NCBI GenBank assembly: GCA_019614645.1
Contig: JABWDB010000036.1
Location: 1,670,001 to 1,734,000, forward strand
Direction: 5' to 3'
Length of the DNA: 64,000 nucleotides
Source of the DNA: Stratiolaelaps scimitus
Lineage: Eukaryota > Arthropoda > Arachnida > Mesostigmata > Laelapidae
Shown here one piece after another: positions 32,801 through 48,099 of the stretch. The stretch's first letter is position 1; every line of letters starts with the position of its first letter. Under the pieces are notes generated by a model, which did not search any database, was not told the DNA's origin, and was given only the letters and a program-made list of their open reading frames with translations. The position numbers were made by a program, and so were the translations under genes.

Positions 32801-33573
32801 ATTTGGTTGCACAAAACCTTATTATTATTATGAAATATATACAAATATTATTTCTCACATGACTCGTCCCTCACTCGATATTGCTAATCTGTCCCTTTGA
32901 CTTCATCCCATTGACTTCCCATTCACTGTAGTTGTACACGCTGCTGTAAAGCTTAGAGCTTCTGCTAGCTCTAAAGTCATTTAAGTTGAGTTACAAAAAA
33001 AAACATGTATTTCATATGTGTGTGTGTTTTCGGGTGTAATCAATCGGCAATTAACTATCAACATACCTTAAAGTAGTATCGGCCTTCGGTGGGCGGCGTA
33101 ATTCCAAAACAGCCTACCAGGCGATCCTCGACCAGATGACAGAACACATAGTTGTTCAATATGGAATTTTCGACTTCCTCGGAGGGATACAATTTGAACT
33201 TGAATCGCATATGCTCGTGACCCGCTATTCGTATGTCACTTCGAACACGGAACTCGACCGGGTTTTGGATCTTCGAACGAATCTTCATTGAAAATTGGAA
33301 AAAGTGCGGCGTCACCTTAGGAAGAGAGTTGAACGTCGCCAGATCCATTGGCACATCGAGCAATTGCCACCTGCAAATTACCGTGGCAATAAATTCATTG
33401 GCTATGCGTATTGGCTCGATGTATTTATAATGGAGGATGTCTCATATATATACATATATATATACATTTTTTTAAATAGTTTTTCATTGCTATTCCCTTC
33501 ATAGAATCGCCGTATCAGAGCCGCGCTCGTATCAGAGCCACGTTCCGTGTACGTGCTGCACAAAGGTCGTTGC

Positions 33574-33604
<31 letters not shown>

Positions 33605-36600
33605 CGTTATTTGATTTGTCGACCACCAACTTATTTCTTGTGACGATTATCCCTTATGGAAGACGCAAGTCGACCAGGCTACAGCGCATTGCTTTACCGC
33701 ACGACGAATTACGTTTCAAAGAAAAATTCGTTTGCCGTCGGTACTATGGTCGGAAACATCATAATTAACACACCGAATGCTCGGGCACACATCAATATGA
33801 CCGAACACTCGATTTGGGTATCCTTCCCCCGATCTGTTGGCCGACAAACCTTTCATAGTTGGCCTCCAGTTCGTCGTAAGGAAAATGGGTCCAGATGAGC
33901 GCCTCAGGGTCAGTAAGGAAAAAATGCTCATTGAGTTTCCTCTGAAACAGGCCGGTGTGATCCGTGAAGCCGCTGCCCCATGTGACGTCCACGAGTCGCC
34001 AGCTGCCGAAGAGGAATACGGCATTCCATGCATGAGGTACATCGCCCTCCTTTGAGAACTGATGTCCAGGTCGATAATCGTGCCCCTTCGCGAAGCCCTG
34101 AATCTGCTTAACGCGGATGCCGGCACACCTATTCCCCAGACGGCGACACAGCCAACGGTGTATCGGCGAGATAAGCAAATCAACAATTTTAGACTAAGTA
34201 GATAGATATGCTGACATTTGAATACATATTATACAGGTCTTTCAACTCTGACCCGCTTTTGCGTGACCTATTGGGTGAGCTGTCCTGGCAGCAGTCGGCA
34301 GGGACTTACTTGCACATTTCGCAGAACAAGCTGCAATAGTCTTTGCAGACACCCTCCTTCTTTTGGAGGACTTCTTCGGGGGTAAGCTTCTCATCCATGT
34401 ACTTCCATTGAAATCTGCAAGGGAAAAATGCAGTTTATGGCTGTCATTAAGAAAGCATGGAGGATACTTTAAATACGTCACCCAGCATACGATTCGCTGG
34501 TGCCCAATCAGCGAAGTCAACATTGATGAAGGACAACTTCAAGTTAAACAAAATAGAGACAAAAAAATTCATAGATTTATTAAAAACTATCACTTATACG
34601 GCAGGACATCAAGCTACAAAGCGGCCAGGTCACAGCAAACGCCTTAACCCTGGATGACACAGTGAATAAGTCATGGCAAAGCAAATCTCTTAAAAGTATC
34701 TCATAAAAGCACAATACCGCGGGGAATAAAAGATGAAATATTCAAATGACGATCACATCGTGATCTCAAAATGGACAGATAACGCCGGCTAAGGACAGCC
34801 TACTAGTTGAGCCAATTTTTGCCGATGAAGCCATAAAATATCTACCGCAATCGTTGTCCCCTGTGAATCGAATGGGCAGACTTACGAGATATTGTTGGCG
34901 ATCCACCGGAAGATAGCGCGTACTTTGAAGAGGTCATTTCGTGACTTGACCATGAGGTAGTTCACGAGATCCTCGATGCCACCACGTTCGATCTCTGCTG
35001 GAACCTGCTAAATCGAAATAGAGGAAATGCGAGAGATAAGGCTTAGTTTCGAGAAATTGAAATAATAATGACAATAATAATATTAGTATTATTAATATTT
35101 ATAATACTAATATTAACAAATACCTCCAGAGAGAATTGTACTGTATGATCCGTGTGGAATGGTAGTGTGCGATCTAAAATCAAGATCTCATTGAGAGTGC
35201 ATCATACACAATGCCGGATAGGACGGGCGAGCACTTCATCAGGCGGCAATGTATGTATCTCTGTGACAATGGAGTTGTTGTCCGAAACACAAGTACCTAT
35301 GGGATACATTGAGGCCCTGCTCATTACAAAACACATGACAAAAAGAAAAACGACATTGTACTGATGAGGGCTGGCGTTTTGTGACACCGAACAGAGAATG
35401 TTCGTATTGGAGACAGGGTGATTACCGAATAAACACGCAATGAGACGGCGATAGGAGCGACCACCAATGATTCAAGGAGTGGTTAACACCGGACACCCCT
35501 TCACGTAACAAGCCATCCCTATTATGTGCGAGCCCTTCGAGATTAATTCAGTAGAGATATACTATAGGCCTCTGAGCGAGACAGCAAGTGCGAATGGAGT
35601 CAAGAAGGGCAAGAGTCCAATCATTCGGAAGAAACCTTAGCACGTGAGTGTACGAACCATGTTCATAGTTTAGCAAATGGGTAGTCCATTGTCCATTTCG
35701 ACTGCAGGTCCTCCATTGCGAACTATCGCCAGTGTTCAAGTGGGCGGCATTTGTGCTGTGAATCAAACGTGTTGTTTGAAGGATCCCAACACGGGCTAAT
35801 TTGGTGGGCAATTTAATATTCTCAAGGTTACAGCGTTTACGAGTACGAGCATGTTTCTGGTTTCGGCATCACAAATCGCAAATCGGACAAATCACTACGA
35901 CACGATGTCGTAGATAATCGAAATTTGAATATAAGCGATTGTCGTCTACATATTAGATCACTATTAATATTGCATCGAGCGGGCGAGTTGGCTAATTTGA
36001 CGATCCTTTTTCACGGTAAAAATAGTTCCCAATTGTTCGGGAGACCCCGAGGTTCAGATCCCTGTGATCCGTCCTTGCGGTATAACTTATGAAGTAGCTG
36101 GCTATCTGAATAGTTGACGAATTTAGCTGAACTACTACAACAGCAACAACGGACCTACTGCAGCATCCATCGACGCTGCATTTGACTCTAATCGTTTGAT
36201 TTCCATGAACATGAACAAATTCATTCTCTATCGACAGTTTCACGCTTGAGAGCGTTCGTGGTATCAGCGGTGGCCGCGTATAGAGCCGCGGGCAGCGCCA
36301 ACCAGAACGATTCCATATGAACAAATAGTGTACGCTCTGTTCTGGGTTGAATGCCGCAGAACCGCTGAGACGAACGTGGGCTGGTAAACCAACTGAATGA
36401 CCTCTGGGGTTCGTCTGTGAATGGCGCAACACAAGAGCATAAGGTCAGCTTCCGGGTTCACAGTGGGCAGACCTGGATCACCGTGAACGTCCATGGGGGT
36501 TTAGCCATCGCAGCTACGTTGGAGTTGAACCCGTTGATCTTCGACAGTGGAGTTGGGGCCTTAGGCCTTCCATTTGCCAAACTCAGGTTCTCATCTAATT

Positions 36601-37559
36601 AGCGAATATTGATAGCTCGCAGAGTGTAGACCAATTTTTATAAAAAGAAAATTGATGAAGGCGACACATCGAACAAATACCAGAATTTACCTAATATTGC
36701 TATCGATATAGTCAAAATATTGAGCAATGTTTAAAAATGCTAATTAGTCTCTCTCTTACGTCGTATTCAACACGTCAACTTCATAATTGGTTTTAGTTAC
36801 AAGCTATCATCACGGTGTACCTGATTATGAATTTAGCCGCAACCCCATGTTCATATATCCACGCTAAACATCAGTATTACGGTGTGAAAACGATACTGCC
36901 GGTTTTTAATGTGATTTTTGTATATAACACGAATGCTCTCGATTTTAGCAAAGAGAAGTTATGTGGGAGGATTGAGTTGTTCAGCCGTACTCGTTGCGCT
37001 GACAGAGCCGTATCTGGCAAGGGTAATTTTAATCCCCACGAACAGAATGCTTGGCTCATTTGTCCCATTTATCATCACCGTCATAAATTTCCCTAGAAAT
37101 CACTATTTTTGAATATTTTGCTCTTTTTAATTATTTTTACTCGTCATACCCTCGGCCTCCCGTATCGATCGTCTGTCTGATGAGAATTTGGATCAGACAT
37201 CCACTTGACCGCTGCGGGGAGAGTCCGCAGATTACTTTCGTAGTGAACTTTTCGATAGATGTTTTACAGCGTTAGAATACGAAGCTGTAGCTGTCTCGAG
37301 GTATATCCATCGTAGTGGCCATTGATGGCCCGTTAAACCCAAACCCGCTCTCCATCAAGTCCTTACTGGTCAATGGCGGGATGGAATTGTGCATCTGGCC
37401 CTGAAGCCCCATTTCAAGGCCAAACGTGCAAAGCCAATTACGGTCAGCTACACACATACTATGATTTATATATATATATATATATATATCAGCTAAGGCA
37501 GTGCAGTGGTTAAGGTGATTAAACACATGCCAACCGACGCCAATGGACGACGACTATAG

Positions 37560-37603
<44 letters not shown>

Positions 37604-40600
37604 CGAGCGTGATTGAAGTTCACATCTCTGGATATTAGTTATTAATTCAAGGTGAAAAGACAAATATCAATTGAACTGATCATTTCGAGGTTCCTTTTAA
37701 CTCCTGAGGTTTCTGAATGTGACCAGATACAGCAGGATCTAAGCGAGGCACTGTAGCAGTTTCTGACTCGGCGTAATTCTGCAAAGAACGGGCTAACCCG
37801 TAACATCCAGGTGGAGACAGCTTACCTTGACCTTATCGACAATAGCTGGACAACGTGCGAATTATGAACTCCCTATCGGCCTATTCTGTCCTCTTTGGAT
37901 ATCAGCCTTTCATACCGACACACACAACGAGGGAGCGGACAGTAGACAGCTCGAGTATGGATGGATCACAACTCTCTTGAGGACGCCCTAACGAGTGGCT
38001 TCCCGTTATCTGTCCGTGCTCAGAGGGTTGATATCAGCCGATATTAATACCATCACTCGACAAGGCCAAGTCTCTGTGTTCTAACTCAGTCGGTTTCAGC
38101 CATCGTACAAACCCTGTGATAGCGACCATACCGCGCCAATGAGAGAGCCACGCGGCCGCGCTGTATAGTGACGAATGCTGGAAATCTATCGCTTCGAACA
38201 TTTTGAATAGAACAGAGCAGAACTGAGATCGTTGGTTCCTTTGTTACAAAATAAGTTTCGAGACAACTTATTTATGGATCGTTAAACAAAAACACGTAAA
38301 TAACAGAGATATGCGATAGTGTTCCACGTGTTAATCACGTTTACATCATCTCAATCTAGACGCGCACTTAACACAATGCACGTGGCCGCTTCATCATAAT
38401 TATAATTATTTATCCCGATATATATAGATATATAACTTTTGTTTCTCCTCCACAAAAACAGAGTTTCTATCAAAATACCTTATTCTCGCCTGTCCTTAGA
38501 TATATGTAAGTGTGTTACCGAAAGCACCTTTCACTGCGATTATTGTAAACGCTACGACAACTAAGAAATGATTAAACAGGAACAAGCCCATATGGAACGA
38601 AAGATCAAGGTGCAGGTGCGACATTTAATACATACCCATGCTGTTTCACATGTACATTTAGCGTGTCCTCTAGCCAATGCTAAATGGTCACCGTGCCCTA
38701 AATTTGCACCTTGGCGCAGCTGTGTCTGTGGATGAGCGCAGTCTCGACTCAGCGATCTCGGTCACGCCTACATCGCAACTGCTATACTTTGTACACACGA
38801 ATATATATATATATATATACATATATGGGCGCATCAGACTAAACCAGAGTTGAGGGTGAGCTCCGAACTCTACACACTCTGGTCGGTTACCCGCGTCATC
38901 AATTCGTTCCCGTGCCGATCCAGAATCGGCTAGAAGGCAGGAGTAATTAATCACGCAACTGGCCGTCTCTGACGTGGCAGTGTTAGGGGCTGAACTCGGC
39001 GTGTACTGCAAAGCGGGTCAGCGAGCAAGGGCCTATCGGTGATCTCCGTCTGCCAGGCCAGAAAAAGGACTAGAATGGCGGCTGACCACAGCTGAATGTA
39101 TATGGCGAAAAAGCGGTGGGCACACCAGAACTACCGGAAGTGTTTGTAGGCTTCGTTAGACACTGAGCTCGCGTTTGACGGCAACGTTGACATAGTTATG
39201 TGCCGCACTTCTCGCTACGGTGCCTTCGCTGCATGGAACTGATCGTTTGAAGCGCATTTCCCGTGTGTTAGAATAGGGTCACATCGGGATTTGTCCAACA
39301 TCATCGAAACATGGTGTAACATGCTCGAGGGTAGCTTTATTCCAACATGGTGTTCTCCGGACTATGTCGGTCATCAGAGACTTCTCGGCCCTTGTCCTTA
39401 TGCCGCTACAACGAGAACGATCGGGATCTGACTTCGTGGCATCCCTGCCCGTTGTAAATTGGTATCTTAAGAAATCACACGTACTCTGCGAAACACCGTA
39501 GATCTGCACTGGACGGTTAGCGGCGAGCTCAAAGCTGCCAGCTGCTGCTATTATATCCGTCAATGCGAGTCCAACACCAATATGAGCTCACGAAAAGTTT
39601 TTCATCATTGCAGGCATTGTCTACTTACATTGCAGACATATTTGTCGATGTCGGCGAACACCCCCTGAAGCGGTACGAGTTCCTTCTTCTTGCAGGGCGG
39701 GGGTCTTGCTGCAAATTCGGCAGCCTCATCCGTGGTCACATCATTTAACGTTTGAACCGCCATTTCCCGCTTCTCCACGATCGTCGCCAACCTGCATGGC
39801 CAGAAAGAGGAACCCATTTATTCTGATGGTCCTACATTATGGACGAATAGCACACCTTACCACTGTGTTCTCCGTTATTCTATCCGTCACCGGGAAGAAA
39901 TTTCCAGCAATAAGGGATATCGAACGATACCGTCACGTTTGAAACCCACCACAAGGCACCTATTCAAAACAGATCGCTTAGCACGACAGCGAATCCGCTC
40001 AGTCGGAGTAACGGGCAGTGTAGAAATGTATCAGACTTTGAGGGAGATTTCGTTTGTCAATACAATGTCAGAACGACGGCCAACTTTGCTGTACATAAGG
40101 GTCGTTCAGAGGAGTTGAGAAGACACTAGCTAGTCCTTACTATTACTATTATGCATCCTATGGGAAAAGGCACTAGTAATGAGCTTAATGAGCCTATTGA
40201 GGTTAAGGCTTCAGTATAGCCTTCAATGTATGTGGTGCCCATACTGCTGTTAAACAGTACTTGGATCTTGACACATGTGGAGGTCATTACAATTTTTGTC
40301 TCTTCTCGACAAATCGCTAATTATCAAGTTCATAGATGTAACAGTGGATGTTACTAAGAACGTGTCGGACTACGGCATTGCCTGTTAGTTAGCTAATTGG
40401 CAATGCATCTTTGCAGGACATAGAAAGGTACCTTTGGCCAATTATAGAACATGGACATCTGGAGCAATCTATATATGAGTAGGATAACGGATGGGCAGGT
40501 CACCACAAAAACAAACACTTCGACATCGACAGCGACGTATTCATTATTTAATAGCTCCTACGACATAAAGATATATAATCACATATAATCACTATTCAAC

Positions 40601-43600
40601 ATGAAATCACGTAAAAGTAGACTCTTATATAACAGCGTCTTGGATACAGGGTCCACTGGAGGAGACCTTACTGGAGCCTACAATCTTGTGAACACGTGAG
40701 GACAAAATCCATGATAGCCATTCGATTAGTGGCGTGTGTACCTATTGCTCATGGAAGACAGGGTTCCGGCTCTAGATCCACCACCTGCGGCCGCCCTTTC
40801 CAAGTAATCCTCTTCGAGAAGGCGTCCTGCAGACTTGACACTACTGCTGCCGTTTAGACTATCCTGCATACTGCAATAGCAGAAAAAAGAGTGGATTTCC
40901 ATCTAGAAAACTGAGTCGCACCCATTGCTATAACGTCGGGCAAGCTTTTCGAAGAGAATTTCGCCCACTGAAGATTTCTGCGAATCTCGGCATACGTGGA
41001 AATTAACCCTCAAACACCTTCTCAACCCTGGGGGCGACTGCCGCTAAGGTGCGTTTTGCATTTCGTCTAAGAACCATAGGGAAAAGCGGCCTGAACGCAT
41101 TGAGTAACCTGCTTGGATGTAGCGCGGCCCCCCAAAATGTTAAAATAAACAAAACAATTCTTTAATCGCAGAAATCTGGGTGGATAGTACGTCACTTGGA
41201 CTCCCGTTGGCGCTTACAGATGAATCCCTGATCATGTCACGACTGTCGCGTCCGATGCTATTCGGACTAGAGCGAAGCTTAATCTTTCAATCAGTAATTT
41301 TAATAATACTAATAAACTTCTGATTGTGTTCAAAATGGCCGTTTGGTGTTAAACCTACCTCCTATTGATGAGAAGATGAGCAAAAATTCGACTTCTACCT
41401 TTATCAAGATGCGGTCCCTACTTGGCCTGGAAGGTTGGCCTATACTTTAGACAGGCAACGGGACAGAAGAGCCCAATGGAGTCTAATTGCTTTTGTATTT
41501 ACCTGCTCTGCGACATTGAATCGTGGGCGTGATCGAGCTCCTGTTGAATGAAATGCAATTCCTCTTCGGTGACTCCGAGAGCGTTAGCAGCGGGGGCCCT
41601 TGCAATGGGCTCCGTTTGCCCCTCGAAGTCCGATGTCACCTGAATGGATGAAAAAAAAATCTGATCGTCCAGTACTTCCGAAATGTTCGTCTTTATCTCT
41701 CTCTCTATTTATATTTGGTAACGAGTTCTCTATGCGCCTCAAGAAATGTCGTACAATTCTCAGAGCCTCCTGCGTCACCCTTCTATTCTATGTTTAATAT
41801 TCGAGAAATATTAAAAAATTGTTCTAATTGATTTTAGCCACGCTCAGATGGATACAACAAGAACATAACGAGAGCGACTTCGTAAGGATCCGCTTCTATG
41901 TTTCACACAGATGAACATGGTGTTAGGTGAACCGCCAAACTAGAATGTGTCACCGTAATTCAATCAAATTTCGCCAATTTTGCTTGCCACAGCATTCGTC
42001 TGCTCAAACAGCAGAATGAACATTAGTTAGCATGTCTCGATAGGTGACCCGATATCCCATTACATTACAGCTGATCTACTAAGCAGTTATATACAACTCA
42101 TCTCGAATTCAGCCTACCCAATCCTCGAGGTCGGACAGAGCCTTATTGTCGCCTTGACCAACCGTCCACTTTTGGGGAGTGGGCGACTCGACGACATCCT
42201 CTATGGAGAACTCGTGTTCTGCGGACTTTGCACGGCCTTGTTCCTTGTCCGCCTCGTCCGCCTGAGCCTGTTGTCGACTCTTGTTCTTCATACGACGATT
42301 TTTTCGCTCGGTATCGCCGGCCTCCTTTCCAATATCGTCTCCACAATTTGTCCCGTTCGCTTCGATATTGTGGACAGGCGTCATTTCATTTGCCTCAATC
42401 TTTGTTCGGTGCGCAAATAACTTGGGGCTGTCCTTACGTCTGTCGGCCCGACTCGCCGTCGAGGACAGATTCTCGCCAGCGGGACGCCGCCCGAACGGCT
42501 CGATGTTCGTTTTCTCGCAGCGATGCAGTAATGTTTGAATTTGCCTGTTGGGACGCAGCGAGCCAGACAGTGTGATAGAGGATGGAACAGCAGTTTATCG
42601 GCTTCTTCCAACTGTAAAGCCTATTTTAAACTCGCAGGCGATTCGTATATCGACTCGACGAGCAGAGATCTCCCCGTATAAGCACCTATTCGATTAGGTT
42701 CTATTTGATACTTCACCTCACCGACACCGAGATTGATCTCGCTCGTCTCCCTGCCTTCAACCGTTGCTGATTATACAAATGTCTAGCTTTCGCGTTTGTA
42801 GCTATCGTTCGCGAAATTTAAGCTCCAATCTATAGCAAAACAATCGATTCGATAAGCTCATGTTTTTTGCTCATGCGACATATAGTATATACAACGATTT
42901 TGATCGCGAAGCGACTTCGGGTCCCTCGTGGGTAGGTGTAATCGAATTATTAAGGTATATTTAGCACAAGTCGATAATCGGGCGCCACTGTCCTACATTG
43001 GATAGTAGATTGTCGGCTATTCAACTGTCGATAATGTATAAGTATAAGATAACAAAGTCGTAATTATGTCAGAACAATATATATATATATATATCCATTA
43101 TCAGGATATATATATATATATATAAAAAAAAAAAATATATATATATATCCTGATAATGGAACTTCCCAAAATAACCAGTTCAGTTCTATAATAGCATTTC
43201 CAGTAGACGCGAACTTCTTCTCCATATGACCCTGCGACAAATCAGTGACGTCCATGGCCCCAACAGCAAAAACCAGAACTTTCATGACGTCTCTCGCGTA
43301 TCTCCTGCTTCGAGACGCGATGGCACGTAGCTCTATGATAACCCTATTCGAGCTGTGACGATCTAATCTAGCACCATGTCCTCATTCTGAAAGTTCCGAA
43401 CGACCATCTAAATCTGTGACCCACAGGCATCCTCTTTCCAAGTCCGAATTAATAACATTATCATTATATTTAACACGAATGATTGTCGTCGTCGCAAACG
43501 TCACCCGTCTCTCATCTTCACCTCAATCTCTTTGACCGTTTATAATCGTTGATGACGACCAGTGATACTCGAGTCTCGTGCGGGAATAGGGGGGCCCCTT

Positions 43601-46377
43601 CCTCTTCGAGACTCCGCCGTACGACTTCTTTTCTTGTTGTTGCAGTTCAACTCTTTTGAGATTCCCCTCGCTTTTTCTCTCTACGTCACGAGCGGCAACA
43701 AATGCGACTGTGCATACGCGTGTTCGGGTTGGCTCTGCCATGAACGGCTGCAAGAAATTCTAACTTGCTATGGCGTATTGACAGATAGCGGATCGGGTAG
43801 AGTTCGCCCTTGGCTTGAGGGGGGGGGTAATCGGTCCTCACGCTCACTGAGTTTTGCCCGCACGTCTGACCACATCGACGACAGGCCGTCCCCGACATGA
43901 AGCACTTACGGTTCGTCCGTATGCCAGGGCTACATACAGCAGTGAGATGCTATGGCCATGCTAGCAATGAGCTTGAAGGGGCTTCAGGAGCGCTTTGCGT
44001 GCTGGTTCTCGCGGTCGACGACGCATGACAAGGCTTTTCACGACACACATGACGGCCATCCCTTCCGAAGGGTTGCGTTATTGTGATGACCTTTATCTGG
44101 ACCTTCAGGCCCTGAACGCCCCCTGTCGTTTTGTTCACTGTCTGTCGTTCAGAGATGCCTTTGCGGGGGGGACGATTGGGGGTCTGGACTACCTAGCAAG
44201 CTAGCGCGTATGTATTCGCCCCCCGGGCAGACGGCGCCCGGCACAGCACAATCCAACCCAGCTCGACCCAGGCCAATGCTCGTTCTGGCATTGCCACTCC
44301 GACATGTCCAGCCGCTCCGAGGCTATGTCAATGACAAGCCACTTTGGGCTCAGGGGCGGAATCGTCCCTATGTGGAGCAATAATTAATGCGATGAGTATC
44401 TGAGTATTACCTAGGTAGTGGAAACCTGAGGATGAAACGACTGTTTACGCGCCAAGTTACGCTTGGAGATTTCTGTGTCAGCTTTCTGTATATTACTTGT
44501 GGGATTTTGACGGAGACGTCTAATTCATTGCTGGCTGTACGGGGCGTGCTGTGTGTTGTTAAATTGTCAATTATAAACAGCGTTCCATTAATGATGACGA
44601 AAAGCTCGCAGCGCACCTCAATGGGGAACGCTGATTTCGCATCGTACAATAATTCACAAAACGGATTTAGAGACAACAAGTTATCTAAGTTATCGCCATA
44701 TCTATAGTCGTAATAGATAATTGCATAACTTATACGAGTACGTGTGCGATAATTCGCCCTGTACTCAACCCTACCCAAGGGAAGGTCTATCCACCAGCAA
44801 GGCTACAGGAGTAATAAGGCTGTACCGGTAGTTCAAATGATCAAGATATTTAAATAATCCTCACCTCTATACACCGGGACGGCGTTGGGGTAAAGCCGAG
44901 AACTTGGAACCATCGTGTCTCTGATTCGAGTCCCACAGGGTACATACGAATCGACGTATTATTGACTTGCCGATATGTTAATTAGTTTTTCGGAAAAAAA
45001 TCTCACATCATCAAACCAGTCTTTCATCTTAACTTGTGGCTCGAAATCGCATAGCATGACTACACGGAAGGCCCGCGAAATTCACTAATCCGTGCAGAAG
45101 CATTTATATAGACCTCTTTTTCCCCCTTGCATTCGAGACCTTAGGCGGGCACGGCCCCCTCACTGCGAACTTCCTCGAAGAGGTCTACCATAGGCTGATC
45201 CTAGCTACCGGGAACAAGCGCGCAGGATCTTTGCTTCTCCAACGCCTGTCCCTCGCTGTGCATCGCTTGGCAATGCCATCGCTTTCCTCGGGACAATATC
45301 GGCCCCGGTCCCCAACTAATCCCCTCCCTCAGATAATTCCTAATTATTGTATGTTAGAATAAATAGTATAGTAACATTTTATATAGACGTTTGTCATGGT
45401 CAAAAACGTCCCTATCTGCCATTGGCAGAGACTGTTCACATGTCATACAGAGGCTTACCCTTGCTATTTTGAATCATATAGATATAAGACTGTGCATCCC
45501 CTTGCGAAGACTGACTAGAGTTAGACACCTTTACGGTTAACGTTTTTCGCTCAACTTTTCCCTGGTTTGTTTCCTTTAAATTTAACAGGTATACTTAGAT
45601 ACGCGAGTGTATGTGTGTGTGTATCCATAAAAACAAAAAAAAGCCCAAAGAAAGCATTTCAAGAAGACGTCGAACAATGCACAAAATCTCACATCAGCGC
45701 TTCAAAATTTGTTCTCTTTAAACGACCGAAGCTCAGCGTAACTTTGAGATAACTTGTCTTTGGTTTGAGCTACATGTGTCTATCAATATTTGCTGTGGTC
45801 TTTATAGTGGAATAGCAAGCGGACAGCGTGCACGGGAAAGCAAGATAATTGCTTTAAATACTTATTTTACTCTGATTTGACTAACGTGAGATGCAACATG
45901 TTATGTATTGTGTTCTCACTCCTCCCACAAAAATAGATAGTTGAGTATTACCGAACGACACGAGTATATAAAAGTATTCAATATAATGCTTTACCTAATA
46001 ACTTGATACGAACAAGCTTTGATTTGTGCTGCTTGCTTGTGTGTCACCGTTTCGTTGCTTATCCACCAACTAAATGGACGCCTGATAAGTTCTCAGAGTA
46101 CATTTTTCCGTATATTCTTTATTGGGAAAAACGTCTTGGAAAAAATGGTTCCACCCAAGCATCTATGAGGGTAATGACGAATCAAATATTAGTGTAAATG
46201 TGGAATACATAGAAGTATAAGGGTGAACCGTGGAAGATGTTCGAATGTTCGTATAATCTAATGTGATTATCTGATGAGATACTGATGTTGATGGGATCGC
46301 TCTGTTGTCATCGGCAAGCCGAGATGTGCTCGAAGGGACAGACGATTGTATCATCTACCTTTGCCACCATATCATAT

Positions 46378-46409
<32 letters not shown>

Positions 46410-48068
46410 CATATATATGCTTAATCTACGTCATACCCAACCTTCACTCCGTCACGAAAACACCAGCGCCAGCTGACTTTCAAGCGAGCGACAATCCCAC
46501 ACGCGACTCGATGGTCGTCGTCGGCACCCAGCCCTCGAGAATACTACACCATGTACCGCGTACCTACGCCCCATGGACGGGGGCCACGCTGCGAACGATG
46601 TGGAGACAATCCGCCGTATACTTCCAGTCGTACGGGATAGCGGACACCGGTGTTGACTGTGGCGTTGCCCCATCAACCACCCCCGCCTCGGCTCACGGTT
46701 CGACCTCAGTTGCTTTTCGTTCCACTGACGAATACCAATGAGGTCGGTGGCCTGCGCCTTGCAAAGCCTCTCCGAAAGATTTCAAGGTCACATCATCCAA
46801 TTTTGGATTCGGCTCGAAGCAGAGAAAATGGGGCGAATTTTAGATCCATGTAGTTCGGCCTGCGCACCTACGAAGAGCACAAGCGATCCAGGCTACGACT
46901 GGATTGTGGGGGTGTCCTTCTGTAGCTAGGTCGCTTCAGCAGATAGACCGTTTCGAAACGGCATTCCCGTTGTCACGTTACCCCATACGAGAGGACACCG
47001 CAGACGTACTTCGCCTCCAAACCCCCGCCCATATCTCTGCCTCTGTCTATTCGAGTGCGCTCGTACATTACAGATTATTACCTATGCTAGATGTCAGCCG
47101 GCAGATCGCGGCCTAACGACGCGGCCGAATGCAGAGGTCCGCGGAGAAACCTTCAAATCTGCCAATTGATTGAGCGGCTGAAGCAAACATTCGTAATCCA
47201 AACCGAGGAATGAGTCAATGATGATGAATTTCTTCTACGATCCTCAATGTGGTGGCCATTTGATCTCATATACGAAAGAGGACTAGCTGAGAAAAAAGTT
47301 GATGATCTCCGACGAATCAGCTAGATCCGACGGGTGCCGGCTAACGGAAATGTTATCCAGATGGATGCACTTGATCAGACTGAAGCGCAAGTTGCGACTC
47401 ACAAAGAAAGAAAAAATAGGGATGGAATAATTACGTCTTGAATTATCTCATTAATTATCCCACTGTAGTCCATGGCGATGTTGGCGTATATTCCACATAG
47501 CGGTGTACACTATAGCACTGATGTCCGTGCCATCAGTGGCTTCGAGTCGTAACCTCGCTTACGGTTCTGGACGGTTCTATCAATTCCCGACCTTACTAAG
47601 TGTCGCGAGTTTGCGAGATCCGCAAAGCAAATGAATGACTAAGGTAAGTACGCAACTGAAACGAGCGTTGCAACATGTCCTTCTCATATCCACTTGTTCG
47701 TGGACTGACCTATGGCATAGGGGTGAGAAAGGCGCTTTTATCACTCATATTTGTAAGGTCTTTGTTTTCTTGGGCTACATATGAAGATACTAACACGTAT
47801 GAATATATGATTTACATATCCACCTTCTGACCTCAGTCAGTTTAGTATCTACGGTTCTTAAATTCCACTTTTGTTTAGGGAATTAAGTTTGTTGAAGTCG
47901 TTGAAACTGCTTGGCATAGTGCGTGCGCATGGCTTGATTAGAGGATGCATTAGAGGATACGGGGGTGTCTTCCAAACGATGTCAATACGGAGGCTGAAGG
48001 ATAACGAGGCCCCACACGCGGACTGAGATGTCCAGCTAACGAGCATTTTGAATCAAACGATGACTTTC

Positions 48069-48099
<31 letters not shown>

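Noticed and set aside
37260..37413. Minus-strand exon-like run (GQMHNSIPPLTSKDL onward)
   Set aside because: It lies in the KY-like gene between exons 8 and 9, whose phases and family alignment join directly, leaving no room for it.
43064..43285. Minus-strand open frame with a start-like MKVLVFAVG segment
   Set aside because: Considered as a 5' exon of the KY-like gene, but it has no donor in phase, and exon 4 at 48844-49076 joins exon 5 directly.
44407..44778. 123-codon minus-strand open frame
   Set aside because: No domain, no splice sites in a fitting phase, and AT-rich composition. It sits inside the large intron of the KY-like gene.
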